Below are positions 8,639 through 19,114 of a DNA stretch of 64,000 nt, one piece after another. A program made the translations under genes and the position numbers. The notes beneath the pieces are model-generated. The model worked only from the letters and a program-made list of their open reading frames with translations, searched no databases and had not been told where the DNA came from. Origin of the DNA: Polynucleobacter sp. UK-FUSCHL-C3 (GTDB lineage: Bacteria > Pseudomonadota > Gammaproteobacteria > Burkholderiales > Burkholderiaceae); the NCBI RefSeq assembly GCF_040409815.1, contig NZ_CP099959.1, positions 992,001 through 1,056,000 on the forward strand, read 5' to 3'. Position 1 is the stretch's first letter. Each line of letters opens with the position of its first letter.

Positions 8639-10171
8639 TTAAAGAGGAATGTTGCCGTGCTTACGGGGTGGGTTTTGTAGGTCTTTGTCTTGTAACATCG
8701 CTAGAGAGCGTGCAATGCGCTTGCGAGTCTCGTGCGGCATGATCACATCGTCGATATAACCGCGACGTCCTGCCACAAAGGGGTTTGCAAACTTAGCCTT
8801 GTACTCGGCCTCGCGCTCACTAATCTTGCTGGGGTCGCCCTTCTCCTCACGGAAAATAATCTCGACCGCACCTTTGGGTCCCATCACACCAATCTCTGCA
8901 GAAGGCCAGGCAAAGTTGACATCGCCCCGCAAATGTTTAGAAGCCATCACGTCGTAGGCACCACCATAGGCCTTACGTGTAATCACCGTTACCTTAGGTA
9001 CAGTGCAATCGGCATAGGCATAGAGCAATTTAGCACCGTGCTTAATAATGCCGCCGTACTCTTGTGCGGTTCCTGGCATAAAGCCTGGCACATCAACCAA
9101 GGTTACTACTGGAATATTGAATGCATCACAGAAACGGACAAAGCGCGCTGCCTTAATAGATGATTTGATATCCAAACAACCGGCCAAGACTAAGGGTTGA
9201 TTTGCAACAATGCCAGCGGTTTGTCCACCAATGCGTGCAAAGCCGATGATGATGTTCTTGGCATAGTCCGGCTGTAACTCAAAGAAGTCTTCATCATCAA
9301 CTACCTTATGAATCAGCTCTTTCATGTCATAGGGCTGATTGGGATTATTCGGTACTAAGGTATCTAAGGAATAATCGGGTTCATCTGACCAGACCAAGCC
9401 GCCCAAGAATGGTGCTTTCTCTTTATTAGACAGTGGCAGATAACTATAGAAACGACGCAACATCATGATCGCCTCCACATCATTATTGAAGGCCAGGTCA
9501 CACACTCCTGAAACCGATGAATGCGTGCTTGCCCCTCCCAAATCTTCGGCACTGACATCCTCATGCGTAACGGTCTTGACCACTTCAGGACCGGTCACAA
9601 ACATATAAGAAGTGTCTTTCACCATGAAGATGAAATCCGTTAAAGCCGGTGAATACACCGCACCGCCCGCACAGGGCCCCATGATCAGCGATATTTGAGG
9701 GATCACTCCTGAGGCAGAGACATTGCGCTGAAAGATCTCGGCATACCCTCCGAGCGATGCAACTCCTTCCTGAATCCGCGCACCACCAGAGTCATTTAAC
9801 CCAATCACGGGTGCACCCACCTTCATGGCCTGATCCATGATCTTACAAATCTTCTCGGCATGCGCTTCCGAGAGCGAGCCACCCAAGACCGTGAAGTCTT
9901 GTGAAAACACAAAGACCAAGCGGCCATTAATCATTCCATAACCAGTTACTACCCCATCACTCGGAACAGTTTGATCGGCCATCCCAAAATCGGTGCAGCG
10001 ATGCTCAACAAACATATCCCATTCCTCAAAGGAGTCTTCATCGAGTAAGAGCTCAATGCGCTCACGAGCAGTTAACTTACCTTTGGCATGCTGGGCAGCA
10101 ATCCGCTTCTGACCACCACCAAGGCGAGCTAACTCGCGCTTGGCTTCTAGTTGAGAAATAATGTCTTGCAT
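8639..10171 (-). CDS. pccB: Propionyl-CoA carboxylase beta subunit (carboxyltransferase)
   Basis: A 510-residue carboxyltransferase of the crotonase-like AccD/PccB type. Segments typical of PccB are [37 protein letters not shown] and the C-terminal oxyanion region [20 protein letters not shown]. The length and the [13 protein letters not shown] motif fit propionyl-CoA carboxylases better than acetyl-CoA enzymes. It lies between meaB upstream and pccA downstream on the same strand, so the carboxylase subunits are encoded together with the mutase they feed. Confidence 0.93.
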   Translation of the reverse strand: MQDIISQLEAKRELARLGGGQKRIAAQHAKGKLTARERIELLLDEDSFEEWDMFVEHRCTDFGMADQTVPSDGVVTGYGMINGRLVFVFSQDFTVLGGSLSEAHAEKICKIMDQAMKVGAPVIGLNDSGGARIQEGVASLGGYAEIFQRNVSASGVIPQISLIMGPCAGGAVYSPALTDFIFMVKDTSYMFVTGPEVVKTVTHEDVSAEDLGGASTHSSVSGVCDLAFNNDVEAIMMLRRFYSYLPLSNKEKAPFLGGLVWSDEPDYSLDTLVPNNPNQPYDMKELIHKVVDDEDFFELQPDYAKNIIIGFARIGGQTAGIVANQPLVLAGCLDIKSSIKAARFVRFCDAFNIPVVTLVDVPGFMPGTAQEYGGIIKHGAKLLYAYADCTVPKVTVITRKAYGGAYDVMASKHLRGDVNFAWPSAEIGVMGPKGAVEIIFREEKGDPSKISEREAEYKAKFANPFVAGRRGYIDDVIMPHETRKRIARSLAMLQDKDLQNPPRKHGNIPL

Positions 10172-10199
10172 ACAAACTCCTGTAATAAATTGGGTAGTC

Positions 10200-11219
10200 T
10201 TATGACTTCATCGCTTCGAGTAGTCGACGGGCAGCAACCGATGGGGCTATGCTTCCTTGATTAACCGCAACGCTCATCTCGGGCAGTAAGTGTTGGACGG
10301 CTGGATGGTTCTTGAACTGGCTTTTGAGAGCACTATCGATCCGCTCCCACATCCAAGAGCTGGATTGTTGCTTACGCCTCTCTTGCAGATGACCATTGGC
10401 GGTCTCGAGTTTCTGAAAACGCTTTACTTCGCTCCACAATTCATCGATCCCTTCACCCAAGAGTGCACTCATGCGCAAAACTGAGGGGTGCCACTCCTCC
10501 TTCACATGGGTAGCATGATCGGGGTTCCCCTGAAATCCCATTAAACGAAGTGAGCTTGTAATAAAGGCTTGAGCACGTGTTGCGGCGCCGGGGTCAATAT
10601 CTGCTTTATTAATCACGATGAGATCCGCAATCTCCATCACCCCTTTTTTGATCGCCTGTAGATCATCACCAGCATTGGGTAATTGCAACAACATGAACAA
10701 ATCGGTCATGCCTGCAACCGCAATCTCGCTTTGGCCAACTCCTACGGTCTCCACAATCACGACATCATGGCCTGCGGCTTCTGCTAAGAGCATCACCTCG
10801 CGAGTTCGCTCTGCGACACCACCGAGTGTTCCGGATGAAGGGCTAGGACGAATGAATGCGTTCTCGTTCACAGAGAGAAGCTCCATGCGGGTCTTATCGC
10901 CCAAGATTGATCCGCCCGACAAACTCGAGGATGGATCTATTGCTAGCACTGCTACCCGATGGCCTTGTTTAATTAAGTAGATCCCAAGGTTCTCGATCAG
11001 AGTTGATTTACCCACACCCGGCACGCCAGAGATCCCCAAACGGAATGATTTGCCGGTATGGGGCAAGATCGTATTGAGTAAGGTATCGGCACGCTCACGA
11101 TGATCGGTGCGGGTGGACTCTAAGAGAGTAATTGCTTTAGCAAGCGCACGGCGCTGTGCTGGGCACGGTTTGCCCAACAAGGCTGCAATCAGTTGCTCAT
11201 CGGTTTGATCGGCGGGCAT
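10200..11219 (-). CDS. meaB: Methylmalonyl-CoA mutase-associated GTPase MeaB
   Basis: A 339-residue G3E-family P-loop GTPase (ArgK/MeaB). The Walker A motif is GVPGVGKST (Lys about 71). The base-recognition segment is VINKADID, and the switch region runs [12 protein letters not shown]. MeaB loads and protects the adenosylcobalamin cofactor of methylmalonyl-CoA mutase. It starts only 3 bases after the stop of the mutase gene, so coupling is likely. The old name ArgK (arginine transport kinase) is not supported by this context. Confidence 0.94.
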   Translation of the reverse strand: MPADQTDEQLIAALLGKPCPAQRRALAKAITLLESTRTDHRERADTLLNTILPHTGKSFRLGISGVPGVGKSTLIENLGIYLIKQGHRVAVLAIDPSSSLSGGSILGDKTRMELLSVNENAFIRPSPSSGTLGGVAERTREVMLLAEAAGHDVVIVETVGVGQSEIAVAGMTDLFMLLQLPNAGDDLQAIKKGVMEIADLIVINKADIDPGAATRAQAFITSSLRLMGFQGNPDHATHVKEEWHPSVLRMSALLGEGIDELWSEVKRFQKLETANGHLQERRKQQSSSWMWERIDSALKSQFKNHPAVQHLLPEMSVAVNQGSIAPSVAARRLLEAMKS

Positions 11220-11222
11220 GGA

Positions 11223-13400
11223 TTAGGTTTGGTGCTTTCGGATTTGCTCTAAGACATCTTTAGCGGATGCTGGTATCGGCGTGCCTGGTCCATAAATCCC
11301 TTTGACCCCTGACTCATACAAGAACTCATAATCCTGCCTTGGTATAACACCGCCTACAAAGACGATGATGTCATCGGCGCCTTGCTTGCGTAACTCCTGA
11401 ATAATTGCTGGCACCAGTGTTTTATGTCCAGCTGCCAAGGTCGAGATACCGAGTGCATGCACATCGTTCTCAATTGCTTGGCGCGCGCACTCTTCGGGTG
11501 TTTGGAACAAGGGTCCCATATCCACATCAAAGCCCAGATCTGCAAAGGCGGTTGCTACCACTTTTGCACCACGGTCATGACCGTCTTGGCCTAGTTTGGC
11601 AATCATCACTCGTGGGCGACGGCCATATTGTTTTGCAAACTCGGCGATCTCGCCTTTAAGCTTCTCCCAACCCTCTGCTGAATCGTATGCGGCTGCGTAC
11701 ACTCCGGTCACCTTTTGTGTATCGGCACGGTGGCGGCCATAAACGTTTTCCAAAGCATCCGACACCTCGCCCACCGTTGCGCGTAAACGGATTGCTTTGA
11801 TCGCTAGATCTAATAAATTACCTGTGTTTTGTTCTGCCGCTTGAGATAGTGCAGCGAGTGCTTCCTGTACTTTTTTAGGATCGCGTTTAGCTTTAATCGA
11901 TTTCAGGCGAGCGATCTGGTTATCGCGTACCTTATCGTTATCGATCACCAAGACATCTACCAAACTCTCTTCCTGTAGTTTGTATTTATTGACACCGACG
12001 ATCACATCTGCACCAGCATCAATCTTGGCTTGCTTTTGGGCAGCTGCTGATTCGATCTTGAGTTTGGCCCAACCGCTTTCTACCGCTTTGGTCATACCAC
12101 CCATTGCATCAACTTCGGCAATAATTTCCCAGGCCGCATCAGCCATCTCTTGAGTAAGCTTCTCCATCATGTAAGAACCTGCCCATGGATCCACCACGCT
12201 GGTGATATGGGTCTCTTCTTGCAAAATCAATTGCGTATTCCGCGCAATGCGCGATGAGGTCTCCGATGGCAAGGCAATCGCTTCATCAAAGGAGTTGGTG
12301 TGCAAGGATTGGGTTCCGCCAAATACAGCAGCCATCGCTTCTACAGTGGTACGCACAATATTGTTATAGGGGTCTTGCTCGGTCAAGGACCATCCCGAGG
12401 TTTGGCAATGCGTGCGCAACATCGATGACTTGGGGTTCTTAGGATTGAACTCTTTCATGATGCGCCACCACAACATACGCGCAGCTCGTAGTTTGGCTAC
12501 CTCTAGATAGAAGTTCATCCCGATTGCAAAGAAGAATGAAAGGCGGCCAGCAAACGCATCCACATCAAGACCTTTTGCTAATGCGGTCTTGACATACTCC
12601 TTACCATCGGCCAGTGTGAATGCAAGTTCGAGTGCTTGATTAGCGCCAGCCTCTTGCATGTGATAACCCGAGATGGAGATCGAGTTGAACTTAGGCATGT
12701 TCTTGGCGGTGTACTCAATGATGTCGCCAACGATGCGCATCGATGGTGCGGGTGGATAGATATAGGTATTGCGCACCATGAACTCTTTCAGAATATCGTT
12801 CTGAATCGTGCCGCTTAATTGGGCTTGCGTAACACCCTGCTCTTCACCGGCCACAATGTAACCAGCAAGCACAGGGAGAACAGCACCGTTCATGGTCATC
12901 GAGACTGAGACCTTGTCTAGCGGTATGCCATCAAACAATATCTTCATGTCTTCCACTGAATCAATTGCCACACCTGCTTTACCGACATCACCCACAACCC
13001 GAGGATGATCCGAGTCGTAACCACGATGTGTGGCGAGGTCAAATGCTACGGATATACCTTGACCGCCGCCCTCTAATGCTTTGCGATAAAAGAGATTGGA
13101 CTCTTCGGCGGTGGAGAACCCTGCGTATTGACGAATGGTCCAAGGACGAACGGAATACATGGTTGCCTGCGGGCCCCGCAGATAAGGCTCAAACCCTGGC
13201 AGGCTATTGGTATAAGGCACTCCAGCCAAATCAGCTTGGGTATACAAGGCCTTTAAATGGATCCCATCCGGGGTCTCCCAGCCGAGGCCATCGACATTAC
13301 CATTTGGTGCTGATTTGCTTGCAGCTTCTTGCCAAGCCTCCTGATTGGGGGTTGGGGCGTCTGGCCAGACTGCTCTAGCCTTTGGGGATTTCTGACTCAT
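11223..13400 (-). CDS. scpA: Methylmalonyl-CoA mutase, B12-dependent
   Basis: A 725-residue single-chain mutase (MutB/ScpA type) converting (R)-methylmalonyl-CoA to succinyl-CoA. The N-terminal TIM barrel contains [20 protein letters not shown], the usual substrate-binding region. The C-terminal Rossmann-like B12 domain carries the DGHDRG motif with the cobalt-ligating His at about residue 608, followed by the GLxxGG-like loop IVFVGGVIP. It is the first gene of the catabolic operon (mutase-meaB-pccB-pccA-VOC) and is divergent from a GntR regulator across a 143-base intergenic region. Confidence 0.95.
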   Translation of the reverse strand: MSQKSPKARAVWPDAPTPNQEAWQEAASKSAPNGNVDGLGWETPDGIHLKALYTQADLAGVPYTNSLPGFEPYLRGPQATMYSVRPWTIRQYAGFSTAEESNLFYRKALEGGGQGISVAFDLATHRGYDSDHPRVVGDVGKAGVAIDSVEDMKILFDGIPLDKVSVSMTMNGAVLPVLAGYIVAGEEQGVTQAQLSGTIQNDILKEFMVRNTYIYPPAPSMRIVGDIIEYTAKNMPKFNSISISGYHMQEAGANQALELAFTLADGKEYVKTALAKGLDVDAFAGRLSFFFAIGMNFYLEVAKLRAARMLWWRIMKEFNPKNPKSSMLRTHCQTSGWSLTEQDPYNNIVRTTVEAMAAVFGGTQSLHTNSFDEAIALPSETSSRIARNTQLILQEETHITSVVDPWAGSYMMEKLTQEMADAAWEIIAEVDAMGGMTKAVESGWAKLKIESAAAQKQAKIDAGADVIVGVNKYKLQEESLVDVLVIDNDKVRDNQIARLKSIKAKRDPKKVQEALAALSQAAEQNTGNLLDLAIKAIRLRATVGEVSDALENVYGRHRADTQKVTGVYAAAYDSAEGWEKLKGEIAEFAKQYGRRPRVMIAKLGQDGHDRGAKVVATAFADLGFDVDMGPLFQTPEECARQAIENDVHALGISTLAAGHKTLVPAIIQELRKQGADDIIVFVGGVIPRQDYEFLYESGVKGIYGPGTPIPASAKDVLEQIRKHQT

Positions 13401-13543
13401 GTGCTTTCCATCAATGGGTAGGAATACAGGTATTTTGCTTGACTTTAATCTATTTGTCTATAGAATTGGATACATAATTATGAATTCAGAATATTGATCA
13501 TTTTAGAAAAAAATGTTTATAAACAGTACCTTAAGAGATTAAT
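13401..13543. promoter_or_regulatory. Divergent promoter region between the propionyl-CoA operon and its GntR regulator
   Basis: This AT-rich 143-base gap must hold the promoters of both the mutase operon (leftward) and the regulator (rightward). It contains a perfect 10-base palindrome, CATAATTATG, at 13473-13482, followed by GAATTC. That is a plausible operator for a dimeric GntR-type protein. The operator role is inference from position and symmetry only. Confidence 0.4.
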
Positions 13544-14182
13544 ATGAGTAAGATACTCGCATCTAGGCCGCTCTACGAAGAGGTTGCAGACCAGCTGCGG
13601 GTACGGATCTTTGCCCATGATCTGGCTCCAGGCGCCTGGATTGACGAACAAAGTCTGGCTAAAGAGTTTGGGATTAGCCGCACTCCCCTGCGGGAGGCCA
13701 TCAAGGTCTTGGCGGCCGAGGGGCTCATCACCATGAAGCTGCGCAGGGGTGCTTACGTCACCGAGGTTAATCGGGGTGATTTAGAGCAAATATTTACGAT
13801 CCTTTCCCTATTAGAGGGTGAAGCCGCCAAAGAGGCTGCCAGCAAAGCGAAGGAGAAAGATCTCAATGACTTGGATGACATGCACTTGCGTTTAGAGAAG
13901 GCTGCGGCCGATCGCAATCTAGATCAGTTCTTTGAGATTAATGTACGGTTTCATGAACGCATCATTGCTATTGCCAATAATCCATGGATGACCAGTGTGA
14001 TTGCGGATCTTCGCAAAGTATTGAAGTTACAGCGCAAGGACTCGTTAAGTCGTTCAGGTCGTTTGCAATCCTCCTTGTCGGAGCATCGTGAGATTCTGAA
14101 AGCCCTTCTCAAGCGTGACCCCATTGCGGCTGAGCAAGCCATGCGCACGCATCTAGCCCGAGGCTTAGAGGCTGCTAAATAG
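13544..14182 (+). CDS. GntR family transcriptional regulator, FCD (FadR-like) subfamily
   Basis: A 212-residue regulator. It has an N-terminal winged helix (residues about 8-75, with LAKEFGISRTPLREAIKVLA as recognition region) and an all-helical FCD ligand-binding domain (FFEINVRFHERIIAIANNPW). FCD proteins usually bind small carboxylates or acyl compounds and repress divergent catabolic genes. The divergent position next to the methylmalonyl-CoA operon suggests that it controls this operon, with a pathway intermediate such as propionyl- or methylmalonyl-derived metabolites as possible effector. The ligand is a guess. Confidence 0.85.
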   Translation: MSKILASRPLYEEVADQLRVRIFAHDLAPGAWIDEQSLAKEFGISRTPLREAIKVLAAEGLITMKLRRGAYVTEVNRGDLEQIFTILSLLEGEAAKEAASKAKEKDLNDLDDMHLRLEKAAADRNLDQFFEINVRFHERIIAIANNPWMTSVIADLRKVLKLQRKDSLSRSGRLQSSLSEHREILKALLKRDPIAAEQAMRTHLARGLEAAK

Positions 14183-14196
14183 AAGTCAGAATATAA

Positions 14197-14222
14197 AAAG
14201 CCCCGACTTACGGGGCTTTCTG
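14197..14222. terminator. Bidirectional intrinsic terminator
   Basis: The stem AAAGCCCCG / CGGGGCTTT with a 5-base loop (ACTTA) lies between the convergent GntR regulator and the cytochrome gene. A-rich and T-rich flanks allow use in either direction. Confidence 0.85.
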
Positions 14223-14238
14223 CTAATAAGTCTGGAAC

Positions 14239-14580
14239 TTATTTCTTGACCACTAGGTCGCTTGGTAATGAAGCGATGTAGGCAGCCATATCACGTAGAT
14301 CTTTATCGCTATATGGCTTCATTTGGGATTGCATGATCGCATTGTTTCGACCAACATTCGCATTATTTACAGTGTAAGACTTCAATGCGAAGTACAAATA
14401 GTCTTGGTACTGGCCAGCAATCTTTGGATACGCAGCTGCTACAGGCGCCTTTAAGCCAGCACCGTGGCAAGCTGCACAGTTGTTCTTTTCAACGAGTTCT
14501 TTACCTTTGGCAATATCGGCTGCATGCGCAATTCCTACAGAGGCGCTGAGTAAGGCAAGAATAAGAGCGGATTTAATCAT
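14239..14580 (-). CDS. Small c-type cytochrome (class I, periplasmic)
   Basis: A 113-residue secreted monohaem cytochrome. The signal peptide (MIKSALILALLSASVGIAHA) ends near residue 20. The haem site is CAACH at residues 35-39. A Met in QSQMKPYSDKDL is the likely sixth ligand, and the C-terminal helix (DLRDMAAYIASL) is standard for class I. It is the second of two adjacent cytochrome genes, with 14 bases between them, so the pair probably forms one transcript and may act together as electron carriers to a terminal oxidase. The exact partner is unknown. Confidence 0.85.
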   Translation of the reverse strand: MIKSALILALLSASVGIAHAADIAKGKELVEKNNCAACHGAGLKAPVAAAYPKIAGQYQDYLYFALKSYTVNNANVGRNNAIMQSQMKPYSDKDLRDMAAYIASLPSDLVVKK

Positions 14581-14594
14581 GGTCTCTATTCCAA

Positions 14595-14957
14595 TTACTT
14601 TAATGGGTTACGGGGTGAGTTCGCATTCTGCGCAGCATAGTAGGCAGCAATGTCAGCCATATCTTGATCGCTCAGGCTGCCAGCAATTCCGCGCATGGTG
14701 GGATGCTTGCGCTCCCCTGACTTGTAGGCTTTTAAGGAAGCAATAATGTACTCAGCGTTCTGTCCACCCAATTTAGGCACTCGGTAAACCTGTGGCCAAT
14801 CGGCACGGTATTCAGGGATCGCATGGCAACCTACGCAGATCCATACTTTGGCTTGACCGGCTTGGGCAGTACCCTTGACGTCTTGAGCTTGGGCATTAAT
14901 AGAAAATAGGCTAGCAATTAGTGCTGTGCCGATTGAGAAAATGATGGCTTTGTTCAT
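14595..14957 (-). CDS. Small c-type cytochrome (class I, periplasmic)
   Basis: A 120-residue monohaem cytochrome with a signal peptide cleaved around AQA-QD (residue 25). The haem-binding motif is CVGCH (residues 41-45) and a candidate Met ligand lies in HPTMRGIAG. It resembles its downstream neighbour (same fold, same DMADIAAYYA-type last helix), so the pair may come from a duplication or from splitting of a dihaem c4-type protein. It lies directly upstream on the same strand, with its promoter expected in the 14958-15113 gap shared with ridA. Confidence 0.85.
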   Translation of the reverse strand: MNKAIIFSIGTALIASLFSINAQAQDVKGTAQAGQAKVWICVGCHAIPEYRADWPQVYRVPKLGGQNAEYIIASLKAYKSGERKHPTMRGIAGSLSDQDMADIAAYYAAQNANSPRNPLK

Positions 14958-15113
14958 ATGCTTAAGCGTATTGCAACATGGTTAATATTTTGTAGGCTGA
15001 AGTATAGCGGAGAGGGAATTTGTCAGGTATTTTTGCCAATTTCTTATACTGATGGGTGTCTGAGCGCAAGCTCTAATAGCACCCTTATTCCCCCACTTAT
15101 TTGAAAGGTACAG

Positions 15114-15569
15114 ATGAGCGCTATTGCCCAACAATTATCCAAACTCGGAATCACCCTCAGCACGCCTGGCACCCCTGCCGCTGCCTACGTGATGGCAGTT
15201 ACCAGCGGCAATCAGGTCTTTCTTTCAGGTCATATTGCCAAACAAGATGGCAAGCCTTGGGTTGGTAAGCTGGGTCTTGATATGGATACCGCAAGGGGTA
15301 AGGCAGCGGCTCGCAGTATTGCCATTGATCTTCTCTCAACCCTTAATGCCCATTTAGGCTCCTTAGATCGCGTCAAGCGAATTGTGAAGCTCATGGGTCT
15401 CGTGAACTCTTCCGCCGAGTTCACAGAACATCACCTAGTGGTCAATGGTTGCTCTGAGCTTCTTGGTGAGATCTTTGGTGATGCGGGCAAGCATGCTCGC
15501 AGCGCATTTGGGGTTGCACAGATTCCCTTGGGAGCCTGTGTGGAGATTGAGATGATTGTTGAGATTTAG
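15114..15569 (+). CDS. RidA family protein (enamine/imine deaminase-like)
   Basis: A 151-residue YjgF/YER057c/UK114 protein of the longer, RidA-like bacterial subgroup (it begins QQLSKLGITLSTPGTPAAAY). The family forms trimers that hydrolyse reactive enamines or imines. The expected C-terminal substrate region is HARSAFGVAQIPLGACVEIE, with the conserved Arg-Ser-Ala-x-Gly run. The start has an AAAGG ribosome site. This subgroup is often called endoribonuclease L-PSP in databases, a name not supported here. The gene stands alone and is convergent with addA. Confidence 0.85.
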   Translation: MSAIAQQLSKLGITLSTPGTPAAAYVMAVTSGNQVFLSGHIAKQDGKPWVGKLGLDMDTARGKAAARSIAIDLLSTLNAHLGSLDRVKRIVKLMGLVNSSAEFTEHHLVVNGCSELLGEIFGDAGKHARSAFGVAQIPLGACVEIEMIVEI

Positions 15570-15575
15570 TTGCTG

Positions 15576-18500
15576 CTAGTGAATTAGCGGCAAGCTTTTT
15601 CCTTGGGCATCAATTAGGATCGCCTTAATGGCTTTATGTGGGTAAATACGTTGCACCTCGACTTGGTAGTTTGTTAATTGTTCTGTGTATTGTTGGTAGA
15701 GCGGATCATCGAGCTTAGGGAGTGTGAGTTTGTAATCCAGAATCACTAAGCAATCACTAAGCTCGACTAGACGATCAATGCGCATACTTTTACCTTCGGT
15801 GCTCACCAGATCGAGCTCATTCCACGCTTCCTGATATTGCTTAGGATCAAAATAAGTCTGTAGCTCAGGTGCCTGGTAAACCGTGATGGCGCGCTGTAAG
15901 GCGCGCTCTGCATCTGCAAGCGAGATCATGAATGCACTTGCAATCGCTTTAGGCTCCGGAATAGTGTGAGAGACCGGTCGATATTGTTGTGGGCTGATGC
16001 GTTGCAATACCCCATGAAACCATAATCCTTCATCCAAAGCCTGTTGTCGCTCGGGGCTAATGCTGAGGGGATCACCCCCAACTAGTTCATCACCCCACCA
16101 GCTCAAGACCAAATCCCTTAGCTCAAATTGTGTTGATGGTGTATCTGGTGTTGGTGCTTTAGTTGCTATGTGCTTTTGTATCCGAATCGATGACTGCAGA
16201 TCGTCATCGAGCTCGGTAAAGAGGGGAAGCTCTGCGCTGCGTGCGCGTGCGTACCAACTATCTTTGCTCACCCCAGCGTCCTCTCGATTCTGCGAGCTCT
16301 CCACACCACTCATCCAAAAACCTTGCTTAGCTCTGGTTATTGCTACATAGAGTAGGTTCCAGTTCTCTTTCAGGACAATCTCTTTTTCTTGTTGCTTGAG
16401 GTCTTCGCGTCCTGCACCCAGACTGAGTTTGGTGAACATGGATAAATGACTCGGTCCGGCTTGCTCGGGATCCCAATCGAGTAAGACACCACTTCCAAAA
16501 TGAGGTGCAGCAGTGTTATTACTATCGAGCAAGATCACAAAGGGTGCCTCCAATCCTTTAGCACCATGAATGGTCATTAAGCGTACCCGCTGTGCACGTC
16601 GACCACTTTGCTCGTGCAACACATCACTCTGTTCATGGTCTGAATCAAAATCATCGGGGTCTTCGTTCTGAGCCTCTGCGCTCATCTCCCCTTCGTCTGG
16701 GGTCTCGTCTTCATCGCCGCGTCGCATCCGATTCAGTTGAGTAATAAAACGTCCCAAGCTTGGGTAGCGACCGCCATCAAGATTAAGCGCTAGCTCTAAG
16801 AAGGCATCTAGGTTGGCTAATACCTGATCGCGATCACTCTCATGACAATGACTCGCGTATTTAAGCCGGACATCCCCCGAGAAATACACATGATCGAGCA
16901 GATCATGAACCGGTAGGTGTTTGGCTAGATCAATCCATTGCTTGATGTGTTGGGTAATGCTTTGGAATTGGGCCTGATGGGAATGGCTCTCACCATGGGT
17001 CAGTGCCTCCCACCAATTGCGGTAACCCTGATTACTTTGTACCAACTCAGCCAAGGTTTGCATTTGTGTTTCATCGAGCGCAAATAGTGGACTACGTAAG
17101 ACCTGTGCCAAAGCGAGATCATTACCAGGAGTTACTAATATAGTAAGTAAGGCAATTAGATCATCGACCTCAAGGGTCTCTAGCAATCCACCTAAGCGCG
17201 GGCTCTCATAGAGAAGTCCAGCGTCACGTAGTGCTGTCTCATACTCTGATAAGTAAGCACGGCGCTTTACTAATAGTAAAAAATCTCCTGGTCGTACTGG
17301 TCGCCAGACGATGCGCTTTACCTTGCTATTACTTGTGTCGAGCTCTTCGTCTAAGACCCGTCGAGTTTGCATTAGATGCGTAATAAGGCTCGCAATTCTT
17401 CGCCCTTCTTGCGCACGCTGTTTTTTTGCAGGGGTCTCGTGAGGATCAACCAAAGCTGCCTCGAGGGCATTGCCAAAGCGTTGATCTTCTGATGGCTCCT
17501 CATAGGGAATAAGGTTCAAGCGATAAGCCTCGCCGCTTTGATAAACAGCTGGCTCTGGCAATGACGGTGCGGTCCAATGAGTATCTTGCTCTTTAAATGG
17601 ATAGGACTCGGGTATACGGTCTGCAGAAAAGATGGCGTTGACCGCTTCCACAATCTTCGGGGCATTGCGTCGGGTGGTATTTTGTTCTTCCAGTGCAGCG
17701 CCGTAGTGCTTTTCTAAGAAATGTGTGGCTGCTGTAAACAAACGTGGGTCAGCACGACGAAAGCGATAGATCGATTGCTTCGGATCGCCCACAATAAATA
17801 CCTTGGGTCGATTAGCGTCTTCGCCATAAGCCTCTAGCCATGATTTGAGGATTTGCCATTGCAATGGATTGGTATCCTGAAACTCATCGATCAAAATATG
17901 TTTGTAGCGCGCATCCAAACGTGCTTGTAAGTAAGCTGCGATGCGTGGGTCTGCGATCATTTGTGCGACACCGAGTTCGAGATCATCAAAGTCTCGGACC
18001 CGCAGACGCTCCTTCGCTCTTTGGGTATGTTTAAAGATTGCGGCGCTCACTGCAAACCATGCTTGGTTCAGAGCAATTGCGTCGCGCTGTGTTCGCCATT
18101 CAATGTATTGCTCACACACTCGTCCCCAATATTGCCGAACTTGAATGAACTCTTGGGAGTTGTGCTGTTGCGCTTCGAGATAGGCCAAGATGGTCTTACT
18201 AGCACTGTCATTATCCTTGCGATAACTGGGTAACTCATTTTGGGTCATGAACACTGGAACAATTATGGTGACTGCGCTGGCAAGGTCATTGTTTGCGAGA
18301 TGCTCGATCGTGAGCTCAAGATCAGGAACTAAATTTTGGTCCTTCTTGCCGCCGTTTTGTAAACCATCGAGTATCTGTTTTAGTTCTTCTAGTGCATGCT
18401 GATTAGCTAAGGCATCAAGGAGTGGGTTTGGGCTTTGATGGTCTTTGCAATAGGCTTTGAGAACCTCTAAAGGGGTCAGTCCTTGCGCCTTGCAAGCTTT

Positions 18501-19109
18501 CTCAAAGAAGACCCAAGCGCCCTTCTGTCGCAGCAAGCTACTCGACCCCAACAGAAATTGAGTAGTTTGGTAAGAACCTAGATGATCGAGCAAGACCTCA
18601 TAGTGCGCTTCAATCTCTTTGGGTAATGATGCCCACCAATCCTCTAGACATTCAGTTTGTAATCGTTTTGCATCCTCGCGTAGACTAAATCCTTGCTGTG
18701 CTCCCATCGATACCGGTGCACCACTTAAGAGAGTACCAAACCAACCATGAAAGGTATCGATGACGACCGAATGCGGGTTTGCCAACAAGGTCTCATATAA
18801 AGCGCGCACCGGATGGATCGATTGCATTGCCTCGCTTTGAGTAAGGCCCCGTTCTTCCAATGCAGTGATTAAATCTTTGTCGGTCAATTGAGACCATTCG
18901 TGCAGAAGACTATAGAGTCGATCACGCATCTCTTGGGCAGCTTTACGGGTAAAGGTAAGAGCTAAAATAGAGCGAGGCGACTCTCCTGCTAACAGAATCC
19001 GAATTAAGCGCGCCACTAGCAACCAGGTCTTTCCACTCCCTGCACACGCAGAGACTACGACCGAGCGAGCGGGATTGCAGACTAGTGGGATATTGAGTTT
19101 GCTAGGCAT
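15576..19109 (-). CDS. AddA-type UvrD helicase / PD-(D/E)XK exonuclease
   Basis: A 1177-residue protein counted from the ATG at 19109. A longer frame to 19205 runs into addB and lacks support. N-terminal superfamily 1 helicase: Walker A ACAGSGKT (Lys about 27), motif II DEFQDTNPLQW, motif III VGDPKQSIYRFRRAD, and late motifs RVRLMTIHGAKGLE and LLYVAITRAKQ. The C-terminal nuclease carries RIDRLVELSD and VILDYKL, the D...D-x-K core. With its neighbour it would resect double-strand breaks to load RecA, doing the work of RecBCD. An acidic insert (about residues 810-835) is unusual. It follows addB with a 5-base gap. Confidence 0.88.
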   Translation of the reverse strand: MPSKLNIPLVCNPARSVVVSACAGSGKTWLLVARLIRILLAGESPRSILALTFTRKAAQEMRDRLYSLLHEWSQLTDKDLITALEERGLTQSEAMQSIHPVRALYETLLANPHSVVIDTFHGWFGTLLSGAPVSMGAQQGFSLREDAKRLQTECLEDWWASLPKEIEAHYEVLLDHLGSYQTTQFLLGSSSLLRQKGAWVFFEKACKAQGLTPLEVLKAYCKDHQSPNPLLDALANQHALEELKQILDGLQNGGKKDQNLVPDLELTIEHLANNDLASAVTIIVPVFMTQNELPSYRKDNDSASKTILAYLEAQQHNSQEFIQVRQYWGRVCEQYIEWRTQRDAIALNQAWFAVSAAIFKHTQRAKERLRVRDFDDLELGVAQMIADPRIAAYLQARLDARYKHILIDEFQDTNPLQWQILKSWLEAYGEDANRPKVFIVGDPKQSIYRFRRADPRLFTAATHFLEKHYGAALEEQNTTRRNAPKIVEAVNAIFSADRIPESYPFKEQDTHWTAPSLPEPAVYQSGEAYRLNLIPYEEPSEDQRFGNALEAALVDPHETPAKKQRAQEGRRIASLITHLMQTRRVLDEELDTSNSKVKRIVWRPVRPGDFLLLVKRRAYLSEYETALRDAGLLYESPRLGGLLETLEVDDLIALLTILVTPGNDLALAQVLRSPLFALDETQMQTLAELVQSNQGYRNWWEALTHGESHSHQAQFQSITQHIKQWIDLAKHLPVHDLLDHVYFSGDVRLKYASHCHESDRDQVLANLDAFLELALNLDGGRYPSLGRFITQLNRMRRGDEDETPDEGEMSAEAQNEDPDDFDSDHEQSDVLHEQSGRRAQRVRLMTIHGAKGLEAPFVILLDSNNTAAPHFGSGVLLDWDPEQAGPSHLSMFTKLSLGAGREDLKQQEKEIVLKENWNLLYVAITRAKQGFWMSGVESSQNREDAGVSKDSWYARARSAELPLFTELDDDLQSSIRIQKHIATKAPTPDTPSTQFELRDLVLSWWGDELVGGDPLSISPERQQALDEGLWFHGVLQRISPQQYRPVSHTIPEPKAIASAFMISLADAERALQRAITVYQAPELQTYFDPKQYQEAWNELDLVSTEGKSMRIDRLVELSDCLVILDYKLTLPKLDDPLYQQYTEQLTNYQVEVQRIYPHKAIKAILIDAQGKSLPLIH

Positions 19110-19114
19110 GGGTA